Source: Hyphomicrobiaceae bacterium (GTDB taxonomy: Bacteria; Pseudomonadota; Alphaproteobacteria; Rhizobiales; Methyloligellaceae). From it: a stretch of 64,000 nucleotides of DNA. Below, one piece after another: positions 10,869-20,167 of this stretch (positions are counted from its first letter, which is position 1; each line of letters opens with the position of its first letter). Under the pieces are notes generated by a model. The model had not been told where the DNA came from. It worked only from the letters and a program-made list of their open reading frames with translations, and searched no databases. A program made the position numbers and the translations under genes. The stretch lies in contig JALCBY010000004.1 of the NCBI GenBank assembly GCA_028066055.1, positions 22,302-86,301 of the forward strand, read 5' to 3'.

Positions 10869-11009
10869 GAGCGCCCGGAGCTGTCTTCCTCCCAAGACTT
10901 GGACCAAATACTACGCCTCTTAACAAGGCTGTGACATGTTCCGGTCCAGAACAAATGTATCTTTTTTTTTGGCACACTATCGAATGCCCATGGCCTTGTC
11001 ATTTCCTTT

Positions 11010-11031
11010 TTTCATCCGTATACGGATGAAA
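11010..11031. promoter_or_regulatory. Perfect 22-bp palindrome, operator-like
   Basis: The two halves TTCATCCGTA and TACGGATGAA (11011-11030) are exact reverse complements, with one more T:A pair on the outside. The GTATAC centre resembles sites bound by several GntR-type regulators, but that is only an analogy. It lies about 175 bp before the exported protein gene at 11205. Confidence 0.45.
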
Positions 11032-11141
11032 TGCTGCAAGGCATGGTCATCTCAAATGATTTCGGCCTATTTTCAAAGACTTACATGGCGCCCACTCACG
11101 TCATTTTGAAACTAAAATTTCATTAAGGTAAGCGTTTAAAA

Positions 11142-11177
11142 AATACGCCCTCTAACGCGCCGCGTTAGGGTCGTATT
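11142..11177. repeat. Inverted repeat before the exported protein gene
   Basis: CTAACGCG (11152-11159) and CGCGTTAG (11161-11168) flank a single C; after a small internal loop, AATACG (11142-11147) pairs with CGTATT (11172-11177). It ends 27 bp before the ATG at 11205, so it could be an operator or a 5'-leader hairpin. Confidence 0.45.
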
Positions 11178-11204
11178 AAGCGCGATCTGCTACCTATCCG
11201 TGCC

Positions 11205-11657
11205 ATGAGACACGCGGCAAAAACAATCGATCAGATGCTGATTTACTGGCTCGCCATCGCCATGGCGGCGGCCGTTCTGATCGCGCCACGACCCGCAATA
11301 AGCGGTGGGTACGTGTCCGGAGGAAGCGGCTATAACGGTCCGCGCTGGTCAAACGACTTCCAGCTCCAGCAGGGCCTTGTGGTTCAACCGGGGTGCGTGA
11401 CCATTGCGCCGGGGGCGAGCGCGGAATACATCCCCGGTCGCGACGCGTATGGCCGTCCGGTCCCGCCGGCGGATTCACCAAGCTATTTCGGCAACGCGCT
11501 GCCCAATGTCGACCTCGATATCAAGCTTGGAAAGAAGCATATCGGCGGCAAGACCGTTAAGCTTTACGCCGACGGTTATGCCTACGATCCGGTGACCGAT
11601 CAGTTCACACTGCATGGACAACCCATGCAGCGGGATTGCCTCCCCTTGCCAAAGTAA
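11205..11657 (+). CDS. Hypothetical exported protein
   Basis: A 150-residue protein I do not recognise. Residues 1-33 look like a signal peptide (basic MRHAAK, then a hydrophobic stretch with LAIAMAAAVLIAP, cleavage plausible after PAIS). The mature part has a Gly/Ser/Tyr-rich start (GGYVSGGSGYNGPRW), two cysteines (PGCVTIAPG and RDCLPL) that could form a disulfide, and a DLDIKLGKKHIGGKTVKLYA segment suggestive of beta strands. There is no clear ribosome site. A periplasmic or surface location is inferred; the role is unknown. Its upstream region is palindrome-rich. Confidence 0.65.
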   Translation: MRHAAKTIDQMLIYWLAIAMAAAVLIAPRPAISGGYVSGGSGYNGPRWSNDFQLQQGLVVQPGCVTIAPGASAEYIPGRDAYGRPVPPADSPSYFGNALPNVDLDIKLGKKHIGGKTVKLYADGYAYDPVTDQFTLHGQPMQRDCLPLPK

Positions 11658-11699
11658 GTTATTAGCGCCTCATCTGCTTCTGCTGATCCAGTTGCGGAT

Positions 11700-11733
11700 G
11701 CCCGGGAGAGTTGCATGTGCGACCCTCCCGGGC
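11700..11733 (+). other. Stem-loop in the proS leader
   Basis: GCCCGGGAG (11700-11708) pairs with CTCCCGGGC (11725-11733) around a 16-nt loop. No T-run follows, so it is not a standard terminator. It ends 49 nt before the proS ATG. Confidence 0.35.
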
Positions 11734-11782
11734 TCGCAAGCGCATGTCAGCGTCCCGGCCACAAAGCAAGAAGGCGGCGCCT

Positions 11783-13111
11783 ATGAGGCTCAGCCAGTAT
11801 TTTTTACCGATCCTGCGCGAAGACCCCAAGGAGGCGGAGATCGTCTCGCACAAGCTGATGCTGCGCGCGGGCATGATCCGACAGTCCAGCGCCGGCATCT
11901 ATTCCTGGCTTCCGCTCGGGTTCCGCGTCCTCAAGAAGATCGAACAGATCGTGCGTGAGGAGCAAAACCGTTCAGGCGCCATCGAAATGCTGATGCCGAC
12001 GATTCAACCCGCCGACATCTGGCGCGAAAGCGGGCGCTATGAGGATTACGGCAAGGAGATGCTGCGCATCACCGACCGTCACGAACGGGACATGCTGTAT
12101 GGTCCGACGAACGAAGAACAGATCACCGAGATATTCCGGGATTCGGTGAAGTCGTATCGGGACTTGCCGCGCAACCTCTATCATATCCAGTGGAAGTTTC
12201 GCGATGAGATCAGACCGCGTTTCGGGATTATGCGCGGCCGCGAGTTCCTCATGAAGGATGCCTACTCCTTCGATCTGTCGCCCGAGGAAGCCCGCGTCTC
12301 CTACAACAAGATGTTCGTCGCCTATTTGCGGACATTCGAGCGCCTGGGATTGAAGTCCATCCCCATGGCCGCCGATACGGGCCCGATTGGCGGCGATCTC
12401 AGTCATGAGTTCATCGTCCTCGCCGACACGGGCGAGAGCCAGGTCTACTGCGACCGCGACCTCATCGAGGGCAGCGCGCCTGCGGAAGATGTCGATTTCG
12501 AATCCGACCTCACGCCGATCATCGAAAAATGGACCAGCAAGTATGCGGCAACGGACGAGAAACACGATCCGGAGCGTTTCGAGAAAGAAGTCGCAGCCGA
12601 CAAACAGGTTTCGGCGCGGGGCATCGAGGTGGGGCACATCTTCTACTTCGGTACAAAATACACCGATGCAATGAACTGCCGCGTCCAGGGCCCGGACGGA
12701 AAACTTGTGACGATCGAATGCGGTTCATACGGCATTGGCGTCTCGCGACTTGTCGGCGCTATCATCGAAGCGAGTCACGATGAGAACGGGATTGTCTGGC
12801 CGGACCCGGTGGCGCCTTTTGATGTCGCCCTCATCAATCTGAAGGCGAATGACGAAGCAACGGATGCGGCCTGCGACGATCTTTATGGCAAACTCCGCGA
12901 AGCCGGGTTCGATGTCCTCTATGACGATACGGACGAGCGCGCCGGCGGAAAGTTCGCCGCAATGGACCTGATCGGCCTTCCCTGGCAAGTAATCGTCGGT
13001 CCGCGCGGGCTGAAACAGGGCGAAGTGGAGATCAAAAGGCGCAGTACGGGTGAACGTGAAACATTGACACCGGAAGCGGCACTCAATCGTATAGTTGGCA
13101 GAACAACCTGA
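11783..13111 (+). CDS. proS: Prolyl-tRNA synthetase, short alphaproteobacterial type
   Basis: Charges tRNA-Pro. The 442-residue class II synthetase begins [19 protein letters not shown] and carries motif 2 ([19 protein letters not shown]) and motif 3 ([16 protein letters not shown]), then a C-terminal anticodon-binding domain from about residue 345. The roughly 180-residue editing insertion of E. coli-type ProRS between motifs 2 and 3 is absent, which is the normal state in alphaproteobacteria. The ATG at 11783 is chosen on homology; the frame is open 72 bp further upstream without a better start. Confidence 0.95.
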   Translation: MRLSQYFLPILREDPKEAEIVSHKLMLRAGMIRQSSAGIYSWLPLGFRVLKKIEQIVREEQNRSGAIEMLMPTIQPADIWRESGRYEDYGKEMLRITDRHERDMLYGPTNEEQITEIFRDSVKSYRDLPRNLYHIQWKFRDEIRPRFGIMRGREFLMKDAYSFDLSPEEARVSYNKMFVAYLRTFERLGLKSIPMAADTGPIGGDLSHEFIVLADTGESQVYCDRDLIEGSAPAEDVDFESDLTPIIEKWTSKYAATDEKHDPERFEKEVAADKQVSARGIEVGHIFYFGTKYTDAMNCRVQGPDGKLVTIECGSYGIGVSRLVGAIIEASHDENGIVWPDPVAPFDVALINLKANDEATDAACDDLYGKLREAGFDVLYDDTDERAGGKFAAMDLIGLPWQVIVGPRGLKQGEVEIKRRSTGERETLTPEAALNRIVGRTT

Positions 13112-13136
13112 AACGGGGTGTAGCCAGGGCAGGGTG

Positions 13137-14405
13137 ATGAGCGAACTCACTCAGACACGGCCATTCGCGCCATTCGAATGGATGATCGCAGGGCGTTATC
13201 TGCGCGCGCGCCGCAAGGAAGGATTCATCTCCGTCATCGCCGGTTTTTCGTTCCTGGGCATCATGCTCGGCGTCGCCACGCTGATTATCGTGCTCTCTGT
13301 GATGAACGGGTTCCGGAGCGAACTGTTCGACAAGATCCTCGGCCTCAACGGCCATATCGTCATTCACTCCATGAGTGGACGCTTCACCGACTATGATGAC
13401 GTCGCGCAACGGCTGCGCAAGGTCGAAGGCGTCAAACGCGTACTGCCCCTGATCGAGGGTCAGGCGATGGTGTCGACAACCTCTCTTGCCAACGGCGCGC
13501 TGATACGCGGCATGTCGGAGGAGAGCCTCAAGTCCCTCAATTCCATTTCCGACAACATCCGTGCCGGCACTCTGGACGGTTTCGACGGAGGCAAAGGCAT
13601 TGCCATGGGCACGCGGCTTGCCAACCAGTTGCGCGTCAAGGTCGGCGACAAGATCTCGCTCCTCGCGCCGCGCGGCGCAACGACCCCGTTCGGGACTGCG
13701 CCGCGGGTAAAGCGCTACACTCTCAGCGCCATTTTCGAGATGGGCATGTCGGAGTATGACAACTCGATCATCTTCATGCCGCTTCGCGAGGCGCAGCGTT
13801 ACTTCAACAAGCCTAAGATGGTTTCGGTTCTCGAGGTTCTGGTGGATCAGCCGGACGCTGTCGGTTTTCTGCGGCCGACGATCCTGGAAGCCGGAGGGCC
13901 GACGATCTATGTGACGGATTGGCGGCAACGCAACGCGAGCTTCTTCAGCGCACTGCAGGTCGAACGCAACGTGATGTTTCTGATCCTGACGCTGATTGTC
14001 CTCGTCGCGGCACTGAACATCATTTCCGGCCTGATCATGCTGGTGAAAGACAAAGGCGCGGATATTGCGATCCTGCGGACCATGGGAGCAACCCGTGGAA
14101 CGATCATGCGGGTGTTTTTTATCACAGGGGCAAGTATCGGCGTTGTGGGAACGCTCGCCGGTCTGGTCCTCGGGATCATCGTCTGTCTCAACGCCGAATC
14201 CATCCGCGAGTTCATTTCCTACATCACCAGCACGGACCTGTTTTCGCCGGAGTTGTATTACCTGTCGCAACTGCCCGCGGAAATCGATCCGGGCGAGGTG
14301 GTGACAGTTGTTGTCATGGCGCTGGTCTTGTCGGTCCTCGCGACGCTTTATCCATCATGGCGCGCGAGCACGCTCGACCCCGTCGAAGCCCTCCGGTACG
14401 AGTGA
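13137..14405 (+). CDS. lolC: Lipoprotein-releasing ABC transporter permease (LolC/E type)
   Basis: Inner-membrane permease of the Lol complex, which releases lipoproteins from the inner membrane for transfer to LolA. The 422-residue protein has the expected layout: a first helix near residues 30-55 (FISVIAGFSFLGIMLGVATL), a large periplasmic domain, and an FtsX domain with three helices at the C-terminus ending [17 protein letters not shown] single permease gene stands beside lolD, as in alphaproteobacteria with a LolF-like homodimer; hence LolC and LolE cannot be distinguished. The ATG at 13137 is preferred to an upstream frame overlapping proS. Confidence 0.92.
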   Translation: MSELTQTRPFAPFEWMIAGRYLRARRKEGFISVIAGFSFLGIMLGVATLIIVLSVMNGFRSELFDKILGLNGHIVIHSMSGRFTDYDDVAQRLRKVEGVKRVLPLIEGQAMVSTTSLANGALIRGMSEESLKSLNSISDNIRAGTLDGFDGGKGIAMGTRLANQLRVKVGDKISLLAPRGATTPFGTAPRVKRYTLSAIFEMGMSEYDNSIIFMPLREAQRYFNKPKMVSVLEVLVDQPDAVGFLRPTILEAGGPTIYVTDWRQRNASFFSALQVERNVMFLILTLIVLVAALNIISGLIMLVKDKGADIAILRTMGATRGTIMRVFFITGASIGVVGTLAGLVLGIIVCLNAESIREFISYITSTDLFSPELYYLSQLPAEIDPGEVVTVVVMALVLSVLATLYPSWRASTLDPVEALRYE

Positions 14406-15118
14406 CGCACGTGGACAGTGGCACCCGCATACCGATCATGAGCCTGCGTGGCCTCTCCCTGACGTTCCGCCAGGGCGAACGCAGCATCGAAATACTCAAG
14501 GAGGCGTCCGGAGACGTATTCAGCGGCGAGGCGGTCGGGTTGCTCGGTCCGTCCGGCGCGGGCAAATCGTCCCTGCTGCAAATTCTGGGATTGCTCGACC
14601 GGCCCAACGAGGGACAGGTCCTGCTCGAAGGCGAGGACTGCATCACCAAGTCCGATAATGAGCGCACGTTGCTGCGCCGCACCAAGCTCGGATTCGTGTA
14701 TCAGTTTCACCATCTGCTGCCGGAGTTCAGCGCCTTGGAGAATGTCGTCCTTCCGCAGCTTATCCTCGGCGTTTCCAAGACCGATGCCGAGAAGAGGGCC
14801 GGCAAACTGCTCAAGAATCTCGGTCTCTCCGAACGGCTCGAGCATCGCCCCGCACAATTGTCCGGCGGTGAACAGCAACGCGTCGCTATTGCCCGCGCCG
14901 TCGCCAACGCGCCGAAGGTCCTGCTGGCCGATGAACCGACAGGCAACCTGGACCCCGAGACCGCGGAAGTCGTCTTTGACCAGTTGATGACGCTGGTTCA
15001 GGATTCCGGCGTCACGGCCATCATAGCGACCCACAATCTCGACATCGCGCGGCGCATGACGCGGATCTGGAAACTGGACCAGGGCAAGATCGCCGAGACC
15101 TCTCCTGTTGACATCTAG
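14402..15118 (+). CDS. lolD: Lipoprotein-releasing system ATP-binding protein LolD
   Basis: ATPase driving the LolC permease. It has Walker A GPSGAGKS, signature [14 protein letters not shown], Walker [13 protein letters not shown] and a switch histidine in IIATHNLD. Start choice is unsure: a GTG at 14402 overlaps the lolC stop by 4 bp (GTGA) and suggests coupling (238 residues); GTG 14411 and ATG 14438 (226 residues) are also in frame, and none has a strong ribosome site. Function is secure from motifs and pairing with lolC. Confidence 0.93.
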   Translation: MTHVDSGTRIPIMSLRGLSLTFRQGERSIEILKEASGDVFSGEAVGLLGPSGAGKSSLLQILGLLDRPNEGQVLLEGEDCITKSDNERTLLRRTKLGFVYQFHHLLPEFSALENVVLPQLILGVSKTDAEKRAGKLLKNLGLSERLEHRPAQLSGGEQQRVAIARAVANAPKVLLADEPTGNLDPETAEVVFDQLMTLVQDSGVTAIIATHNLDIARRMTRIWKLDQGKIAETSPVDI

Positions 15119-15208
15119 TTGACAGACTTCGATCCGGCCCCGCCGCGCCTTGTCTGAACGGGCGAATCTGGCAATGTGGCACCATTGTCGTAGAGATGAG
15201 GACACGCC

Positions 15209-18200
15209 ATGGCAGAGGCACCCGCCAAGCGTCCATTTGTGCATTTGCGGGTACATTCCGCCTATTCGCTGCTCGAAGGCGCGTTACCCGTCCCGCAGCT
15301 TGCGGAACTTGCCGGCTCACATGCCATGCCTGCGCTCGGCATCGCCGACCGGGACAATCTGTTCGGTGCTCTGGAATTTTCCGAAACACTGGCGGCGGCG
15401 GGAATCCAGCCGATTATCGGCTGTGCCCTGCGTGTCGATTTCGCAGATGTGACGTCGGCCGGCGGACAGACAAACGGCCAAAACGACGGCCCCGTACAAG
15501 TCGGGGCCAACGGCGGATATCTGGTCTTTCTGGCAAAGAACGAGAACGGTTACGCCAATCTTCTGCGGCTTACGAGCGCGGCATTTCTCGATCATCCCGA
15601 TGCGAGCGACGTCCATATCACGCTCGACGAACTGCGCGAGAATGCGACGGATCTTGTCGTCCTCAGCGGGGGCCCGGAAGGGCCCGCAGACCAAGCCATC
15701 GCCGCGGGCAACAAACAGCTCGCACGAGCCAGACTCGCATTGCTCAAGGACCTGTTCGGCGACCGGCTCTATGTCGAGCTGCAACGCCACGGGCTTGAAG
15801 AGGAACGCGACGTCGAGCCCGAACTGATCAACCTGGCTTACGATCTTGAGCTGCCCATCGTGGCGACAAACCAGCCGTACTTCGCAAGTCAGGACGATTT
15901 CGAAGCGCATGACGCGCTGATCTGTATCGCCGAGAGCACATATATCAGCGTCGACGAACGCCGCCGTCTCAGCCCACAGCACTATTTCAAGTCGGCGGAG
16001 GAAATGTCCGAGTTGTTCGCCGACCTGCCCGAGGCAATCGAAAACACGGTCGAGATTGCGCAGAGATGCGCCTACCGTCCGCTTTTGCGCGACCCGATCC
16101 TTCCACAGTGGGTGACCGACGGCTCACAGGACCAGAAAAGTGCTGAAGCGAAGGAATTGACGGCGCAGGCGGAAGAAGGGCTCAAGCGCCGGCTGCAGGA
16201 AGAGGGGGTTGCGGAAGGCTTCGAGGAGACCGCCTATTGGGAGCGTTTGCAGCTTGAACTCGAAATCATCTCCCGCATGGCCTATGCGGGCTATTTCCTG
16301 ATCGTTGCCGACTTCATTCAATGGGCGAAGAACGCAGACATTCCCGTGGGCCCGGGGCGCGGGTCGGGAGCCGGGTCGCTGGTCGCCTGGGCGCTCACCA
16401 TCACCGATCTCGATCCGATGCGGTTCGGTCTGCTGTTTGAGCGGTTTCTCAATCCCGAACGCGTGTCCATGCCGGACTTCGACATCGACTTCTGTCAGGA
16501 CCGCCGCGATGAAGTCATCGCCTATGTGCAGCAGAAATACGGCGATGACCGCGTCGCCCAGATCATCACCTTTGGTAAATTGCAGGCGCGGGCGGTGCTG
16601 CGCGACGTCGGCCGCGTGCTCCAGATGTCTTACGGACATGTCGACCGGCTGTGCAAGATGGTGCCCGCCGATCCGGCAAATCCTGTGAGTCTTCCGGCAG
16701 CCATCGCAGGCGAACCAAAACTTCAGGAAGAGCGCGACAGGGAACCCATCGTGGGGCGTCTTCTCGATATCGGTCAGAGGCTGGAAGGTCTGTACCGCCA
16801 CGCATCCACTCATGCCGCCGGTATCGTGATCGGCGACAGGCCGCTAACCGAACTCGTTCCACTCTACCGCGATCCGAGATCCAACCTGCCCGCGACGCAA
16901 TTCAACATGAAATGGGTAGAAGCCGCCGGTCTCGTGAAATTCGACTTTCTCGGATTGAAGACGCTCACGGTGATCGAAAAAACCAGGGAGCTGCTTTCGC
17001 TCAAGGGAGAAAATATCGACCCGGCGCGCATTCCGCTGGACGACAAGGAAACTTTCGATCTGCTCTCCGAGGCGGAGACGGTTGGCGTGTTCCAGTTGGA
17101 AAGCGCGGGCATGCGCGAGGCGCTGCGCAAACTCAAGCCGGACCGGTTCGAGGACATCATCGCCATGGTCGCCCTCTACCGCCCGGGACCGATGGATGAC
17201 ATTCCCCGTTACATTGCCTGTAAGACGGGCGCTGAGCCTGTCACCTATCCCCATCCGTCACTGGAAACAATCCTGAGCGAAACCTATGGGGTCATCGTCT
17301 ACCAGGAACAGGTGATGCAGATCGCGCAATTGCTTTCCGGCTATTCGCTGGGCGAGGCGGATCTGTTGCGCCGCGCCATGGGCAAGAAGATCAAGAAAGA
17401 GATGGACGAACAGAGGTCGCGGTTTGTCGACGGCGCGGTTGAGAATGAGGTCGACAAGGGAACAGCGGAATATATTTTCGAACTGATCGCCAAATTTGCG
17501 GGCTATGGTTTCAACAAGTGTCACTCTGGCCCATACGCGCTCATCGCCTATCAGACGGCCTACCTGAAAGCCAATTATCCGGTTGAATTTCTGGCCGCGT
17601 CCATGACGCTGGATATGGGAAACACGGATAAACTCAACGTGTTCGTCCAGGACGCCCGCCGTGCGAAGATTCCGGTCGAGCCTCCTTGCGTCAACGCCTC
17701 GAAGGCGGATTTCAGCACCCAGGAACAATCGATCCGTTATGCATTGGGCGCCCTCAAGAATATGGGCCGTGCCGCGGCAGAGACCATCGTCGCGGAGCGC
17801 GACGAAAACGGCGCGTTCAAGACTCTGGCCGACTTTGCCCACCGCCTCAATGCCCGCGCGGTGAACAAACGCGGGCTGGAAGCCCTGATCGCAGCCGGCG
17901 CGCTCGACAGTTTCGATCCGGACAGAGGCAAGCTGTTTGGCAATTGCGACCGGCTTTTGCGTTCCGCGGCAAATCCGGAACATGACGACCAGAACGACCT
18001 GTTCGGTGAGGAAACCGCGCGTGATCTGATCCTGCGGGATGCGGAACCCTGGTTGCCCTTGGACAAGCTTACGCGCGAACAGGAAGCCATCGGGTTCTTC
18101 GTCTCTGGCCATCCGCTCGATCAGTATGAGGCGATCCTGCAGGAGAACGGAATCGCCAGTTGGGCGGATTTCAGCGCGCGGGCGGGCGCAGGCGCTGCCG

Positions 18201-18742
18201 CCGCCCGCGTCGCCGGCGTGATTTCCTACCGGCAGGAACGCACCTCCGCGCGCGGCAACCGTTTTGCCTTCATCGGACTTTCCGACCAGACGGGACAGTT
18301 CGAAGCGATCGTGTTTTCAGAACTGTTGTCGTCTCACACCGACATTCTCGTGCCCGGCGCGCCGGTGCTCGTCGATATCGAAGCAGAGGCCGACGCGGAT
18401 GCGTTGAGGGCACGCATCACGGGCGTTGAGTCCCTCGAAGCCCTCGCATCCCGGACGCAGGGCGGAATGCGGATCGTTGTCGACGATCCCACCTCGCTTG
18501 CGCAGGTGCAGGAACGCCTCCAGACCGAAGGTGAGGGAAGGGTGTGGCTCGTGCTTCAATTGCCCGACGCCGGCCGTGAGCTGGAGTTCGAGATTCCGGG
18601 CCGGTTCGACGTTTCGCCGAACGGAACGGGAGCGCTCAGCGTCATTCCCGGAGTGCGTGCAATCGAGCCGGTTCTGAACGGTGGCGCCCGGACGCGCGGA
18701 TACGGCCGCAGGAAAGACGTGCTCTCCCTTGCAAACGCCTGA
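15209..18742 (+). CDS. dnaE: DNA polymerase III subunit alpha
   Basis: Replicative DNA polymerase. The 1177-residue protein follows the DnaE1 order: PHP domain from residue 9 (FVHLRVHSAYSLLEGAL), palm with catalytic aspartates in MPDFDIDFC near residue 421 and the third in KFDFLGLKT near 577, the fingers with GFNKCHSGPYALIAYQTAYL, tandem HhH around 890-960, and an OB fold near 1000-1060 (AGVISYRQERTSARGNRFAF). Length fits DnaE1 rather than the error-prone ImuC/DnaE2. The ATG at 15209 lies 90 bp after lolD. Confidence 0.97.
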   Translation: MAEAPAKRPFVHLRVHSAYSLLEGALPVPQLAELAGSHAMPALGIADRDNLFGALEFSETLAAAGIQPIIGCALRVDFADVTSAGGQTNGQNDGPVQVGANGGYLVFLAKNENGYANLLRLTSAAFLDHPDASDVHITLDELRENATDLVVLSGGPEGPADQAIAAGNKQLARARLALLKDLFGDRLYVELQRHGLEEERDVEPELINLAYDLELPIVATNQPYFASQDDFEAHDALICIAESTYISVDERRRLSPQHYFKSAEEMSELFADLPEAIENTVEIAQRCAYRPLLRDPILPQWVTDGSQDQKSAEAKELTAQAEEGLKRRLQEEGVAEGFEETAYWERLQLELEIISRMAYAGYFLIVADFIQWAKNADIPVGPGRGSGAGSLVAWALTITDLDPMRFGLLFERFLNPERVSMPDFDIDFCQDRRDEVIAYVQQKYGDDRVAQIITFGKLQARAVLRDVGRVLQMSYGHVDRLCKMVPADPANPVSLPAAIAGEPKLQEERDREPIVGRLLDIGQRLEGLYRHASTHAAGIVIGDRPLTELVPLYRDPRSNLPATQFNMKWVEAAGLVKFDFLGLKTLTVIEKTRELLSLKGENIDPARIPLDDKETFDLLSEAETVGVFQLESAGMREALRKLKPDRFEDIIAMVALYRPGPMDDIPRYIACKTGAEPVTYPHPSLETILSETYGVIVYQEQVMQIAQLLSGYSLGEADLLRRAMGKKIKKEMDEQRSRFVDGAVENEVDKGTAEYIFELIAKFAGYGFNKCHSGPYALIAYQTAYLKANYPVEFLAASMTLDMGNTDKLNVFVQDARRAKIPVEPPCVNASKADFSTQEQSIRYALGALKNMGRAAAETIVAERDENGAFKTLADFAHRLNARAVNKRGLEALIAAGALDSFDPDRGKLFGNCDRLLRSAANPEHDDQNDLFGEETARDLILRDAEPWLPLDKLTREQEAIGFFVSGHPLDQYEAILQENGIASWADFSARAGAGAAAARVAGVISYRQERTSARGNRFAFIGLSDQTGQFEAIVFSELLSSHTDILVPGAPVLVDIEAEADADALRARITGVESLEALASRTQGGMRIVVDDPTSLAQVQERLQTEGEGRVWLVLQLPDAGRELEFEIPGRFDVSPNGTGALSVIPGVRAIEPVLNGGARTRGYGRRKDVLSLANA

Positions 18743-18757
18743 GTTCGTGCCTATAAG
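18729..18757 (+). promoter_or_regulatory. Candidate sigma-70 promoter for rpsB-tsf
   Basis: TTGCAA (18729-18734) and TATAAG (18752-18757) are separated by exactly 17 bp. The -35 element overlaps the end of dnaE. Initiation near 18764 would leave a leader of about 145 nt before rpsB, long enough for an S2 autoregulatory structure as known for rpsB in other bacteria (inferred, not shown). Confidence 0.55.
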
Positions 18758-18907
18758 GCGTCCCATCACACACGCGAATGCCAAGCGGCAGGCTCTTCTT
18801 CCGGTGTAGACCGGGCGGCCAGGGCACTGCCACTTTCCGGTGCGTCGCAGGAAACTGACGACGTTCAACTCATTCGCGGAGGATCAACCGGAAGAAGGAG
18901 CGCAGTC

Positions 18908-20098
18908 ATGTCACTGCCTACATTCAACATGCGCGAACTGCTCGAAGCGGGCGTGCATTTCGGACATCAGTCACATCGTTGGAATCCGAAGATGGCGCCG
19001 TATATCTTTGGCGCCAGAAATAACATACATATCATAGATTTAGCGCAAACGGTTCCACTACTTCACCAAGCTTTGGTGACGGTTTCGGACACCATCGCCC
19101 GGGGCGGCCGGCTGCTGTTTGTCGGCACCAAACGCCAGGCATCGGATTCGATTGCGCAGGGCGCGAGCCAGTGCGCGCAGTATTTCATCAACCACCGCTG
19201 GCTCGGCGGCACGCTGACCAACTGGCAGACCATCTCGAAATCGATCAAACGGCTCCGGACGCTTGAGGAACTGCTGGACGGCGAGGGGCAGGGGCTCACC
19301 AAAAAGGAACTGCTCCAGCTCACCAGGGAGCGCGACAAGATCGAACGGGCGCTCGGCGGCATCAAGGATATCGGCGGACTGCCGGACATCCTGTTTGTGA
19401 TCGACACCAACAAGGAGTCGATCGCTGTGGCGGAGGCCCGGAAGCTGAAAATTCCGGTTATTGCAATCGTAGATACGAACTGCGATCCGGACGAGGTCGA
19501 CTTCCCGATTCCCGGCAATGACGACGCGGGCCGCGCGATTTCGCTCTATTGCGACCTGATTTCGCGGGCTGCCATTGACGGAATCGAGAGGGCCCAGGGT
19601 GGCGCTGGCATAGATATCGGCGAATCCGAGGCGCCGCCTGCGGAGGAAGCGCTGGAACCCGCTGCAGCTGAGAAAGCGGAAACCAAGGCTAAAACCGCAG
19701 AAGACAAGAAAGCCGACAAGAAACCGGCGGAAGCGAAAAAGAAAGACAAGGCCGAGGATACCAAGGCGGCCGATGATAAGAAAGCGCAGGCCGACAAGGC
19801 TGCTGCTGACGAAAAGGCCGCGGACAAAGAGAAGGCCCCAGCCAAGGAGGCGAAAGCCAAGGCTGAGGGTTTTGAACGTCTCAAGAAACCGGACGGCGAG
19901 GCTGATGATCTCAAGGCGCTCACCGGCGTTGGCCCGGTTCTGGAAAAAAGCCTCAATGACTTCGGCATTTTCCATTACCGGCAGATCGGCGGTCTCAAGA
20001 AAGCGGAGATCTCAGAGATTGACGAAGCGCTGAACCTGAAGGGCCGCATAGAGCGGGATGACTGGGTGAAGCAGGCCAAGGAATTGGCGAAAAAGTAA
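18908..20098 (+). CDS. rpsB: 30S ribosomal protein S2 with C-terminal HhH extension
   Basis: Ribosomal protein S2, a small-subunit protein needed for S1 binding and initiation. Residues 1-233 are the normal S2 fold ([48 protein letters not shown]). The product is 396 residues, about 150 longer than usual: residues 240-325 are an Ala/Lys/Asp/Glu-rich charged linker, and residues 331-396 form a helix-hairpin-helix-like domain ([20 protein letters not shown], then [19 protein letters not shown]). The same kind of appendix occurs on L21 and other proteins of alphaproteobacteria. The frame is intact, so the extension is genuine. The ribosome site is agaagga. Confidence 0.96.
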   Translation: MSLPTFNMRELLEAGVHFGHQSHRWNPKMAPYIFGARNNIHIIDLAQTVPLLHQALVTVSDTIARGGRLLFVGTKRQASDSIAQGASQCAQYFINHRWLGGTLTNWQTISKSIKRLRTLEELLDGEGQGLTKKELLQLTRERDKIERALGGIKDIGGLPDILFVIDTNKESIAVAEARKLKIPVIAIVDTNCDPDEVDFPIPGNDDAGRAISLYCDLISRAAIDGIERAQGGAGIDIGESEAPPAEEALEPAAAEKAETKAKTAEDKKADKKPAEAKKKDKAEDTKAADDKKAQADKAAADEKAADKEKAPAKEAKAKAEGFERLKKPDGEADDLKALTGVGPVLEKSLNDFGIFHYRQIGGLKKAEISEIDEALNLKGRIERDDWVKQAKELAKK

Positions 20099-20167
20099 CA
20101 AACCGGGTTTGTTTGTCGCGTGTGCGTGCACACATAACCAACAACCTGATTCCATGGGATGACCGAT

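Larger units (their letters stand above)
10680..11204. other. Gene-free, AT-richer interval with palindromes
   Basis: About 525 bp without a convincing gene, visibly AT-richer than its surroundings. It holds an 11-bp-stem hairpin with a minus-strand T-run (10720-10753), perfect palindromes at 10851-10868 and 11010-11031, an imperfect palindrome at 10938-10952 (GTTCCGGTCCAGAAC), a nine-T run near 10971, and an inverted repeat at 11142-11177. Open frames here are short, lack ribosome sites and cross the hairpin. In relatives I would expect the DUF1467 gene to be followed directly by proS, so this looks like inserted or fast-evolving DNA. Confidence 0.6.

Noticed and set aside
10606..10977. A 123-codon minus-strand frame in the palindrome-rich interval
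   Set aside because: It runs through the strong terminator hairpin and into the DUF1467 gene, and lacks a ribosome site. A non-coding RNA is more likely if anything is transcribed.
10680..11204. A known housekeeping RNA (RNase P RNA, 4.5S RNA, tmRNA or 6S RNA)
   Set aside because: I looked for the hallmark motifs of the first three on both strands and did not find them; 6S RNA has no motif I could test by eye, so only a covariance search could exclude it.
19628..19880. A tandem DNA repeat in rpsB
   Set aside because: The region codes for low-complexity Lys/Ala/Asp/Glu sequence; I see no regular repeat unit at DNA level.
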